A stretch of 64,000 nucleotides of DNA from Gelidibacter salicanalis (lineage in GTDB: Bacteria; Bacteroidota; Bacteroidia; Flavobacteriales; Flavobacteriaceae), in the NCBI RefSeq assembly GCF_016469035.1, contig NZ_JAEHJZ010000005.1:46543-110542 (forward strand). Reading direction: 5' to 3'. Shown here piece after piece: positions 38,968 to 47,900 of the stretch. Every line of letters starts with the position of its first letter. Within the stretch, counting starts at the first letter, position 1. The translations under genes were made by a program, and so were the position numbers. The notes under the pieces were generated by a model that saw nothing but the letters and a program-made list of their open reading frames with translations, was not told the DNA's origin and ran no database searches.

Positions 38968-41900
38968 CTATACGTCTTCAATGACATTAATATCAGAAAG
39001 AAAGTCTTTTAGAGGCTGCCCTTCCTTTACGCCCAGTTTTTTTCTTAATCTGTGTCTTGCTACTTTAACGGAGCTTAAGGAAATCCCATATAATATAGCA
39101 ATATGTTCCGAAGAAAAATTAAGTTTTATTAACGCACACAGTTGGATGTCACGTTCACTGAGCTTTGGGCAAAATGTCTTTAAATCATCAAAAAACGTAG
39201 GGTGCACTTGGTTAAATATAGCATAAAAGCTTTCCCAGTCCTTATCCAAAATGAAACTATCGTCGATAAGATTGATAAGATTTCTGAGATTTTGTTTGTC
39301 TATTTTTGCCAGCTTTATTTCCTGTTTTAGCTTTTCCCTAATATCATTTAACAAGTTGTTTTTATGGATTGTCCGCAACGTGTGGTTGGTGAGCTCGTTA
39401 ATTTTGAATTTTAATTCATCTTTTAGCTTCTTTTGATTTAATTTTTGATTCTTTTTTTCAGCATCAAGGACAGCTATTTTCCCTTGATAAACTTCATCCT
39501 GTTGTTTTTTTACTTCATTTGTTTTAAGTTTTAGCTTATACTGTAGCTTTTCTTTTTGACTTTTTATCGAAGCAATGCGCCATTTATATATTACAATAAG
39601 TAGCGTTAGTAGGGTCAGGAAAATAATAGCCTTGGTCGATTTTTTTTGCCAAAGTGAAGGTGTGACCTTAATTTTTAATGATGCTATATATGGGCTCCAT
39701 GCCCCTAAATCATTAGCTACTTTTATTTTTAAAGTATAGTCGCCGGGATTGAGCGACGAAAATGTTAAACTTTTGGTGTTTTCAATAGGTTGCCATGTGT
39801 CATTTAAGCCATCGAGCTTATACGCATATGTTAATTCGTCAGGTGCATAAAGGTATGATGATGAAAAATTGATAGCAAAGAGGACGGTGTTGTGACTGAG
39901 CTCAATAGGGGTGTTTATAACGGCCTTATTTAAGCTTAAATGATAATTAATAGAGTCTGAGCTTTCCTGGTTGTTTACAATGGAAGCAGAGGTGAAAAAG
40001 ACTTTTGGTAAAGGAGAGTTGGGTTGAAGTTCTTTTGGATGGAAATAGGTCAAACCTTGGCTGCCTGCCATTAATATGGAACCCTTGCTATCTAGTTGTG
40101 CGGAGCCACCGTTAAAGGCTTGTACACCTTCGGTGGATGTCAAATTGATGACGCTCCCATCAGTATTTATTTTTGATAATCCTGTGTTGGTGCTAAGCCA
40201 TATATTATGGTTTTTATCTTTTAATATACCTCTAATGATGGCGCCATCAATATTGTTTTTGGTTTTTAACTTCTGAAAAGTATTTCTTGTCCTAGAGTAT
40301 ATATTTACACGATCACCATAGGTCCCAATCAATAATGATAGATTTTCTGTTTCAGCTATGGATAAAATATGATTGCTGCTTAAGCTAACAGAGTCTTGAG
40401 GGTTGGAGTAATAACTTTGTTTATTGTATCCTGATGAGGTTATTTGGTATTGGTGTAAGCCATTTTCAGTGCCCACCCACATATCATCTTTCACATCCTT
40501 GTAAATAGCAGTTACGTTGTTGCCAGAAGAATTTTTTAAAGAAACTTGAATCTTGTCTATTAAGTTTAAGTTAACATCATAAATTTTTATACCATCACTT
40601 GAGCCTATCCATATATCTCCATTTTTTGCTTCTTCTATCGCATAGATTCTTTGAGAGTCATTATGCGGAAGATTGACTATAAAGCGTTTGTTTTTTATAT
40701 CATAAATATTCAGTCCGCCACGTAAGGTGCCTATCCAAATTCTTTTTTGTTTATCTTCCATTAGCGACAATACAATGCTACCGCTAAAATCTGTCGGATC
40801 TTTTGGATTGTCAATAAAGCTAGTTAACTGTTGGGTATTGGGATTGTATTTTCTAAGACCGTCACGTCCAGCAGACAGCCAAATATTCTTGTCGCTATCT
40901 TCCAATATGGTTGAGCTTTGTCCGTCTTTGTAGTTAAAGCCCAATGCTTCGGCAGAAATACGTTTAATATCCAGATGGTTTTTAAAAATGGAAATACCAC
41001 CATGAACGGTTGAAACTAGTATCGTTTTGTCTAAACCTTGGCTAATGGAGAGTATCGAATTATCGGAAATGGAGTAATCGTTATCAAAACCCTGTTTGAA
41101 AAAATGAAAGGTATTTGTTTTGTGTTGGAACAAGTTCAAACCACCACCGTCTGTGCCTATCCATAAATTGTTTTTCTGGTCCAGAAAAAGGCTTAACACA
41201 ATATTACTATTGACGGTTTGGTTGTTGCGGTGATGATTTAGAAAATGTACTAAGCTGCCATTGTCAGGGTCTATATGAAATAATCCTTGGCCATTGGTGG
41301 CTACCCAAAGTTTGTTTGTATTATCAGCGAGGATATCATTTATTGCTACCTTTGTTAAGGCCCTAAATAATTCGACCGTTTTGCTCGATTTGGGACGGTA
41401 TTTAAAAATATCACCTCGAGTATTACCTAACCATATCACGTGCTTGGTGTCTTCTACTAATGTGGAGTAGCTAGAAGAACTGTCATTGGTTATGATGTTT
41501 TGTGTTTTAACATCAATGTCGAAATTATCATTTATTTTGAAGCCCCCTAATGTAGAGCCATTTATAAACCAAAAAGTGTCATCTTCACGTGATTGGATCA
41601 GTTTCCATATATTTCCTTTTAGTAAATCATTGAAGTTTTTGTCGTCTGACGTTAATCCAATAAACCTGTTTTTATCAGCATTATAAACAAATATGCCTTT
41701 TGTCGTGGCTGCTAATATTGTCCCGGTTTTAGCTTGTATAAGTTTAGTGACTACACCGCCATTTTCTATCTCATAACTCTCGGTTTTTTCACCATTGTAT
41801 TTATTAATTGCCAACTTATTTCCAGCCCATATTAATCCATTTGAATCTTGAATCACATCATTGATTCTATTGTCAGATAAACCTTGTTTTGATGTGATGT

Positions 41901-41991
41901 TTTGGAAACGTAAAACATACTCTTGTGCGTATACAAAACTAAAGTTTAAGCAAGATATCAGAAAGATTATAAAAAGCCTAATATTTTTCAT
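38968..41991 (-). CDS. Transmembrane propeller/Y_Y_Y sensor fused to LuxR-type HTH
   Basis: A 1007-residue regulator starting at ATG 41991 (41989-41991 on the + strand reads CAT); an in-frame Met at 42012 adds 7 residues and is less likely because the signal begins MKNIRLFIIF. A periplasmic two-component-regulator-type beta-propeller (about 20-690) has repeated LWIGTDGGGLN or IWIGSSDGIK blades. A Y_Y_Y domain (about 700-780), one TM helix (about 787-806), a long Lys/Glu/Gln coiled coil (about 807-890) and a C-terminal LuxR/GerE-like HTH (about 940-1000: LSERDIQLCALI, SSVKVARHRLRKKLGV) follow. There is no histidine kinase and no receiver domain. It is divergent from the GH16-SusC/D 2 operon and probably controls it in response to a glycan. 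Confidence 0.9.
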   Translation of the reverse strand: MKNIRLFIIFLISCLNFSFVYAQEYVLRFQNITSKQGLSDNRINDVIQDSNGLIWAGNKLAINKYNGEKTESYEIENGGVVTKLIQAKTGTILAATTKGIFVYNADKNRFIGLTSDDKNFNDLLKGNIWKLIQSREDDTFWFINGSTLGGFKINDNFDIDVKTQNIITNDSSSSYSTLVEDTKHVIWLGNTRGDIFKYRPKSSKTVELFRALTKVAINDILADNTNKLWVATNGQGLFHIDPDNGSLVHFLNHHRNNQTVNSNIVLSLFLDQKNNLWIGTDGGGLNLFQHKTNTFHFFKQGFDNDYSISDNSILSISQGLDKTILVSTVHGGISIFKNHLDIKRISAEALGFNYKDGQSSTILEDSDKNIWLSAGRDGLRKYNPNTQQLTSFIDNPKDPTDFSGSIVLSLMEDKQKRIWIGTLRGGLNIYDIKNKRFIVNLPHNDSQRIYAIEEAKNGDIWIGSSDGIKIYDVNLNLIDKIQVSLKNSSGNNVTAIYKDVKDDMWVGTENGLHQYQITSSGYNKQSYYSNPQDSVSLSSNHILSIAETENLSLLIGTYGDRVNIYSRTRNTFQKLKTKNNIDGAIIRGILKDKNHNIWLSTNTGLSKINTDGSVINLTSTEGVQAFNGGSAQLDSKGSILMAGSQGLTYFHPKELQPNSPLPKVFFTSASIVNNQESSDSINYHLSLNKAVINTPIELSHNTVLFAINFSSSYLYAPDELTYAYKLDGLNDTWQPIENTKSLTFSSLNPGDYTLKIKVANDLGAWSPYIASLKIKVTPSLWQKKSTKAIIFLTLLTLLIVIYKWRIASIKSQKEKLQYKLKLKTNEVKKQQDEVYQGKIAVLDAEKKNQKLNQKKLKDELKFKINELTNHTLRTIHKNNLLNDIREKLKQEIKLAKIDKQNLRNLINLIDDSFILDKDWESFYAIFNQVHPTFFDDLKTFCPKLSERDIQLCALIKLNFSSEHIAILYGISLSSVKVARHRLRKKLGVKEGQPLKDFLSDINVIEDV

Positions 41992-42309
41992 GTGTAACCT
42001 ATATTCCTCCAAATAATTTGAAATATTAGTTGGGATTTGTTTATTTGTAGGGGGTTAGAACTTATTTCATCAAATGACGTAACTTAAATGTATCACCAAT
42101 GTAACCTATTTGTAATCCAAAAATATCACTCACTGTTAAACATAGTTCTAAATTCAACAAAGTTTAACAGTGTAAAAGTATGCATATTCTCGAAAACATC
42201 AAGTGCAAATCCATAGAACGTTACTATCTGATTACAGATGTTAAGATGGCACGAAGGCAGAAGATTTAAGCGTAACTAAAGTAACATAATAACTAAATAA
42301 CTTAAATAA
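41992..42309. promoter_or_regulatory. Divergent regulatory region with a candidate operator
   Basis: This gap separates the regulator from the GH16-SusC/D 2 operon and must hold promoters for both. An exact 11-bp inverted repeat, CACTGTTAAAC (42131-42141) and GTTTAACAGTG (42162-42172), is separated by 20 bases. That puts the half-sites about three helical turns apart, a good candidate site for the LuxR-type regulator. TGTAACCTAT also occurs twice directly (41993-42002, 42100-42109). No clear minus-7/minus-33 pair was recognised. Confidence 0.6.
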
Positions 42310-44427
42310 ATGAAACAGCAACAATTCTTTAAGCTCATTTTTATTCTAGTAGCCGTATTTTCAGTATTACTGGCGTGCGATAATGATGATGATTCCAATG
42401 AGAAAAATAGAAGTCCCTATTTTGATATCTCAACTATTTACTTTTCTGAAACTGACATTCTTGGGATACAACAAGATTCAATGAAGGTTGAAATAAAAAC
42501 CAATTCTTATTGGGAGGTAACTAAAGGAGAGAATTCTGAATGGTTATCCATAACTCCAAACAAAGGTACGGGAGACAATGTGGTACGTGTTCTTTCAAAA
42601 CCGAATGCAGTAATCTCAGAAAGATCGTCCTGGGTCTATTTTACGGCGTATCAATTAAAGGATAGTATTAAAGTAACACAAAAAGGAAAGGATTTGGCTT
42701 TGTCACAATCAGAGTTTGATAATGTTGCAGCTGAAGAAAACAAGTTGCTCTTTAATGTGGAATCCAATAAAGATTGGAAAGCAGTAGTGGATGATTCATC
42801 AACTTGGCTAAGCTTAAATAACCTAGAAGGTGAGAAAGGTATGACAGCCATGGAATTGACTGTGTCTATTAATGAGGACATTGAGGTGCGTAAAGATTCT
42901 ATTTTATTTATAACAAAAGATAATAATCCTGATTCAAGAGTATGGTTAAAAGTTACTCAAATCGGCTCTGTTATTCCTGACCCTTCTATTGTTATAGAGT
43001 CAGACGCAGCAAATGTAAGTGCTGAGACAGGTAAGTTTGATTTGAAATTCTTATCTAATATCGATTGGGAAATCAGTTCCGAAACCCCCGAAGTTACATT
43101 TTCAAGTTCTGAGGGAACCTCATCGGAGGTGAGTCAAACTGTAACTATAACTTATCCAGAAAACACCAACTCAGAAGCTAAAAGTATTGACCTTGTTCTT
43201 AAAGGTAAGGCTCCGAACGATGGGTTACAAAAAACATTTCAAATTACCCAAAGTGGCGTTGTGGCAGCAGGAATAATGGTGAAAGAGTCAACTATTGAAA
43301 TTGATGGTAAAAATCAAGTGTTTACAATTGAGGTAACCTCTTCCAATGTAGGTTGGAAAGCAGTGTCAAAAGATTCAAGATTCGTGATCACAGAGAATGC
43401 ATCAGGTGCAGCAACAAGTACGCCTGTCCTTATTTCAGTAAATACTTCTGATAACAAGACTTTAAATAGCCTTTCAGGAACTATTGAAATTCAAAAGGAA
43501 GATGATGCCAATGTAAAAACGGAAGTCTTCATTAAACAAGGTTTGCATCCTATGAATGATGAGACTTTAGTGTACAGCGATCCTGCTAAAACAGCGGCTC
43601 AATTGACTTTAGATAGAGGCGTAGCCCATCCTTCCCAAGAAAATTGGAAATTCTGGAATGCTCATGAATTCACGAGTAACTCAACTGGTTTTTGGAATTT
43701 TGACACCAAATTATCCATGACTCACGCTAAATTTAATGATGATATGAGAGTTATAGACAATGGGACCCTAAAACTTAAAACCCGAAAATTAGCGGCGCCA
43801 ACCACTAATAAGTATGGTGATCCTGCAGAATATGAAACGGCGGCATTATACAGTAAACGACATGATCAAGGAGGGGTGAAATGGGTTAAGTTTACCACCA
43901 ATATGAGGGTTGAAGTGCGTTACAAAAATTCAGGTAAACAAGGCTTTAATGAAGCTGTATGGTTTATGGGGCAAAGTAATTATGATGCACAAAAAATTCC
44001 ATGGCCAACATGTGGTGAAATAGATTTAACAGAAGCACCATTTAAAAACGAAGCACATTTTGCTTTGCATACAGAAAATTTCTCTGCCAGTACTAATAAT
44101 GCAGAAGCAGCTAGTGTTAAAATTGCAGATGAAACAAAATGGAATATCTATTGGGTAGAGATTTTAGAAGATAGGATTATAGGTGGTATTAATGGCCATC
44201 AATACTTCGAACATGTTAGAGGTGAAGGAGGTAACAATGATTGGCCTTGGGACAATCCTGCTGGAATGATGTTGATTATTACACCGGGTATTGGTGGATG
44301 GACTGGCGTCATGCCAAACATGAGTGCAGGAGAAGAAGCTGTTATGGAATTGGATTGGATTCGTGTTTATACCAACTCTAATTTCAATGAAAGTTCTCAG
44401 TTGGGCCATGATGGGAAATTCTATTAA
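42310..44427 (+). CDS. Surface lipoprotein with four BACON-like repeats and GH16 domain
   Basis: A 705-residue lipoprotein (LLAC, Cys23, then DNDDD, an acidic surface-export signal). Four tandem BACON-like Ig domains occupy about 37-124, 128-216, 224-316 and 322-408. A GH16 domain (about 415-695) follows with the catalytic ExDxxE motif E570-I-D572-L-T-E575. It ends in MELDWIRVYTN. GH16 retains beta-1,3 or beta-1,4 endo-cleavage of glucans, galactans and, in a gut mucin-active group, poly-LacNAc. As first gene of the SusC/D 2 operon it probably acts as surface endo-enzyme, held away from the membrane by BACON repeats. Sub-specificity is not assigned. Confidence 0.88.
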   Translation: MKQQQFFKLIFILVAVFSVLLACDNDDDSNEKNRSPYFDISTIYFSETDILGIQQDSMKVEIKTNSYWEVTKGENSEWLSITPNKGTGDNVVRVLSKPNAVISERSSWVYFTAYQLKDSIKVTQKGKDLALSQSEFDNVAAEENKLLFNVESNKDWKAVVDDSSTWLSLNNLEGEKGMTAMELTVSINEDIEVRKDSILFITKDNNPDSRVWLKVTQIGSVIPDPSIVIESDAANVSAETGKFDLKFLSNIDWEISSETPEVTFSSSEGTSSEVSQTVTITYPENTNSEAKSIDLVLKGKAPNDGLQKTFQITQSGVVAAGIMVKESTIEIDGKNQVFTIEVTSSNVGWKAVSKDSRFVITENASGAATSTPVLISVNTSDNKTLNSLSGTIEIQKEDDANVKTEVFIKQGLHPMNDETLVYSDPAKTAAQLTLDRGVAHPSQENWKFWNAHEFTSNSTGFWNFDTKLSMTHAKFNDDMRVIDNGTLKLKTRKLAAPTTNKYGDPAEYETAALYSKRHDQGGVKWVKFTTNMRVEVRYKNSGKQGFNEAVWFMGQSNYDAQKIPWPTCGEIDLTEAPFKNEAHFALHTENFSASTNNAEAASVKIADETKWNIYWVEILEDRIIGGINGHQYFEHVRGEGGNNDWPWDNPAGMMLIITPGIGGWTGVMPNMSAGEEAVMELDWIRVYTNSNFNESSQLGHDGKFY

Positions 44428-44437
44428 TAAAAACTTT

Positions 44438-44471
44438 ATAAGAGAAGGAGAATCAGTTTTCCTTCTCTTAT
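44438..44471 (+). promoter_or_regulatory. Hairpin between GH16 and SusC 2
   Basis: A perfect 12-bp stem, ATAAGAGAAGGA (44438-44449) with TCCTTCTCTTAT (44460-44471), has a 10-base loop. The following bases are TTAAATAAAA, so it is a weak terminator at best. It ends 18 bases before the SusC start and may attenuate transcription or stabilise mRNA. Confidence 0.6.
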
Positions 44472-44489
44472 TTAAATAAAAATATAACA

Positions 44490-47400
44490 ATGAATAGTAT
44501 AAAATTATTATCATTAACCATATTCATTTGCCTTTGTTTTGGTATTCAGAGCTATGGTCAGAATCAAATAACCACTGTAAAAGGTGTTGTTACAGATGAA
44601 CTGGGAATGCCATTGCCAGGGGCTACGGTTCTTTTAAAGGGGACATCCAAAGGAGCCGCTTGTGATTTTGACGGTTTTTATGAAATCAGTTTTCCTTCAT
44701 CTTCTACCAATGTTTTAGAATATAGATATGTTTCTTATGAAATGACTTCCATTGCAATTAAAGGAACGGGAACGATCGTACAGGATGTCTCTCTAAAACC
44801 TTCTGAAAACCAATTGGATGAAGTTATTGTAGTTGGATTTGGAACAAAAAAGAAAGAGAACCTGACGGGAGCTGTGAGCCAAGTTGGCTCAGAAGTTCTT
44901 GAATCTCGTCCTATATTACGTGCTGATCAGGCCTTGCAGGGTGTTGTAGCGGGGTTGAACATTGGTACTGACTCTGGAGGTGAATTGGATGGCAACCTAA
45001 ACATCAATATTCGTGGCGTAGGTACCATTGGCGAAGGATCGTCTGGTAGTCCATTGGTTCTCATCGATGGTATTGAAGGAAGCCTAAGTTCCGTAAACCC
45101 GAATGATATTGAAACTGTTTCGGTTTTAAAAGATGCTGCTGCTGCTTCTATTTATGGATCAAGAGCCCCCTTTGGTGTTATTTTGGTGACTACAAAAAGT
45201 GGTAAAAAAGGAAAAACAACCATTAATTATTCAAATAATTTCCGTTATGCGATACCAGTTAACATTCCTGATCGAATGAATTCCTTGGAATACGCTTACT
45301 TGTTGAATGATTTAAGCACCAATAGCGGCGGAAATGCGATATATAGTGAAGCTGCCGTTCAAAGAATAAAGGACTACCGCAGCTATAAATTGGCTTATGG
45401 TACTGAGCCCAATGCCACGGGAACAAACTGGTTATTGAACAGATCGGCCTATGGTGATACAGATTGGTACGGTATCCATTTAAAAAATATGAGTTTAGGT
45501 CAAGAGCACAATTTAAGTGTCAGCGGCGGTGGTGATAAGATTACGTATTATACCTCTGCAAATTACTTAGGTCAAGAAGGAATTTTTTCATTTTCAGATG
45601 AAACTTTTGATCGATTATCGTTTAATACAAAGATTGATGCGCAATTAAGCGACAAATTTGAATTGAGCATCAATACACGTTTCATGCGTAAAAATCACGA
45701 CAGGCCTACGGCACAAGATGAACGTTTTTATCATAATTTATCCAGATCGGCACCTACGTCGCCACTTTATACACCATATGGTGATTATATGGAAAACTCA
45801 ATGGTGCAACAATTGCAAGAAGGCGGTCGACTTTTGGAGCAAACCGATTATTTATATAATAAATTGAAATTGACCTATGAGCCTATTAAGGATTGGAAAA
45901 TTTATGGCGAATTTAATTCAAGAATTGAAAATCATAACAATACAAAGCACATTGCGAGAATTTCAGTACTGCAGCCTAATATGAAAAGTGAATATATCCC
46001 AGTATTCTCTGGATATGTTCCAAAAATTGAAATAAAGGATTGGGGAATACAAGCAATAACCGCCCCAGGACAGAATTATTTTGAGGTACAATCTGGGCAG
46101 GTCAACTATACAGGAATGAATTTTTATTCCGATTACACTAAATCTTACGGAGACCATAACTTTAAAATCCTTGTAGGGGTTCAAAATGAATTATATAAAT
46201 CTCATTTTTCTCGATTGGGAACCGATAATATTGATTCTGATGACCGCCCATTTATCTCACAAAACGGCGAGAAATTTGTGTATGAATCTAAAGGAGAGTG
46301 GAGTAATATAGGAGTGTTTAGTCGATTAAGCTATGATTATAAAGAGCGCTATTTATTAGAACTTAATTTCCGTGCCGATGGCGCATCTCGTTTCCCATCG
46401 GACCAGCGTTGGGGCTACTTTCCGTCAGTATCTGCCGGGTGGAACATTGCCAAAGAGGGGTTTTGGAAACGTATTTCCACTGATATAAACAGTTTAAAAG
46501 TCAGAGGTTCTTGGGGTGTTTTAGGGAACCAAAATACAAATAGCTTCTATCCATACTTTCAAAACATGAGTATTGGAAATGGTAACTGGGCGGTAGATGG
46601 TTCAGTGCCATCACAATTGCCTATGCCCGCACCTTTTAGTACGTCTATTACTTGGGAGAAAATTAGGAGTTTGAATTATGGTTTTGACATCTCGGTGTTT
46701 AAAAATCGTTTATCTGCTACAGCTGATATTTTTGAACGCAAAACGCTTGACATGATAGGCCCAGCACCGCTAAAACCGGGAAGTTTTGGGGCTACGGTAC
46801 CAAGAACAAACAATGCCGAGTTGGTGTCAAAAGGTTGGGAGCTTGAATTAAGTTGGAGAGATCATATTAATAAGGATTTCTCCTATAATGCGGGTTTTGT
46901 ATTAAGTGATGTAAAATCTACAGTAACCAAATATAGCAATCCTGAAAAAATACTGTTTGTAAATGGAAGGGACCAATTTTATGAAGGCAAAGTTCTTGGT
47001 GAAATTTGGGGCTACCAATCGGGAGGTATTGCGCAGTCTGATTTGGAGATGTCTGAATGGTTACAAAATAATCGTCCTAATTTCGGAACCAATTGGGAAG
47101 GTGGTGATATCAAATATCGAGATTTAAATGGCGATAAATTGATTGATGCAGGCGCTCAAAAATTGGGAGACAGTGGCGATATGACGGTTATAGGAAACAG
47201 TACACCGCGGTATTCGTTTGGTGTAAACCTTGGGTTTCGTTATAAACTAATAGATGTGAGTGCCTTTGTGCAAGGTATTGCAAAAAGAGATGCATTACTA
47301 TCAGGTAGTGGGGTTTACCCAGGTATCAGTCAATGGCAAATGGCCCCTTATGCGGCACATCTGGATTATTTCCGTGCCTATGGCGCTGAACTTGGACCTA

Positions 47401-47705
47401 ACCTCGATTCCTATTACCCTCGTCCTTATATAGGTGATAAGAACTATAAGCCTCAAACACACTTTTTACAGGATGCATCCTATTTTAGGTTAAAAAACCT
47501 TCAGATTGGGTTTAACCTGCCTGAGAGTGTTTTAGCTAACTTTGGTATTACAAACGCAAGAATCTATGTATCGGGTGAGAATCTATATACCTATACCAAA
47601 TTAAGAATGTTTGACCCTGAGGGCATTCAGGATTTAATAAATGGAAGTGGAAAAACATATCCTATGTCGGCTACGTATTCAACAGGTCTTAGCGTCACAT
47701 TTTAA
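44490..47705 (+). CDS. SusC-like TonB-dependent transporter (2)
   Basis: A 1071-residue outer-membrane protein with signal peptide (about 1-24), a CarboxypepD_reg-like domain (TVKGVVTDELGMPLPGATV), the TonB-box region VIVVGFGTKKKENLTG, a plug with INIRGVGTIG and VLKDAAAASIYGSRAPFGVILVTTKSGKKG, and a barrel ending in Phe. It imports glycans released by the adjacent GH16 enzymes. It is only moderately similar to SusC 1, so the two pairs probably take different oligosaccharides. The SusD gene follows after a 194-base gap with a duplicated leader. Confidence 0.95.
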   Translation: MNSIKLLSLTIFICLCFGIQSYGQNQITTVKGVVTDELGMPLPGATVLLKGTSKGAACDFDGFYEISFPSSSTNVLEYRYVSYEMTSIAIKGTGTIVQDVSLKPSENQLDEVIVVGFGTKKKENLTGAVSQVGSEVLESRPILRADQALQGVVAGLNIGTDSGGELDGNLNINIRGVGTIGEGSSGSPLVLIDGIEGSLSSVNPNDIETVSVLKDAAAASIYGSRAPFGVILVTTKSGKKGKTTINYSNNFRYAIPVNIPDRMNSLEYAYLLNDLSTNSGGNAIYSEAAVQRIKDYRSYKLAYGTEPNATGTNWLLNRSAYGDTDWYGIHLKNMSLGQEHNLSVSGGGDKITYYTSANYLGQEGIFSFSDETFDRLSFNTKIDAQLSDKFELSINTRFMRKNHDRPTAQDERFYHNLSRSAPTSPLYTPYGDYMENSMVQQLQEGGRLLEQTDYLYNKLKLTYEPIKDWKIYGEFNSRIENHNNTKHIARISVLQPNMKSEYIPVFSGYVPKIEIKDWGIQAITAPGQNYFEVQSGQVNYTGMNFYSDYTKSYGDHNFKILVGVQNELYKSHFSRLGTDNIDSDDRPFISQNGEKFVYESKGEWSNIGVFSRLSYDYKERYLLELNFRADGASRFPSDQRWGYFPSVSAGWNIAKEGFWKRISTDINSLKVRGSWGVLGNQNTNSFYPYFQNMSIGNGNWAVDGSVPSQLPMPAPFSTSITWEKIRSLNYGFDISVFKNRLSATADIFERKTLDMIGPAPLKPGSFGATVPRTNNAELVSKGWELELSWRDHINKDFSYNAGFVLSDVKSTVTKYSNPEKILFVNGRDQFYEGKVLGEIWGYQSGGIAQSDLEMSEWLQNNRPNFGTNWEGGDIKYRDLNGDKLIDAGAQKLGDSGDMTVIGNSTPRYSFGVNLGFRYKLIDVSAFVQGIAKRDALLSGSGVYPGISQWQMAPYAAHLDYFRAYGAELGPNLDSYYPRPYIGDKNYKPQTHFLQDASYFRLKNLQIGFNLPESVLANFGITNARIYVSGENLYTYTKLRMFDPEGIQDLINGSGKTYPMSATYSTGLSVTF

Positions 47706-47726
47706 TCGGTATTAAATTTTGAAAGT

Positions 47727-47900
47727 TGAAACATCCATAACTAATTTGATAATCAATAAAGATGATTATCTAGATGTTAAATCTGACTATTGAAAACTAT
47801 AAATATCAACACATGAAACATTCATAGCCAAGGCTTGATCGTTAAAAAATGATTATCTGAATGTAACATGTGACACTTGAAAAAAATAAAAATGAACACA
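47727..47900 (+). repeat. 87-bp tandem duplication in the SusD 2 leader
   Basis: Unit 1 (47727-47813) and unit 2 (47814-47900) are diverged copies offset by exactly 87 bases. Shared stretches include TGAAACATnCATA at the unit start and GATTATCT at 47764 and 47851. Both copies end in CACATGAAA. Unit 2 ends on the real SusD ATG at 47900. Unit 1 ends on a decoy ATG at 47813 that encodes only Met-Lys-His-Ser and then stops (TAG 47825-47827). Confidence 0.75.
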
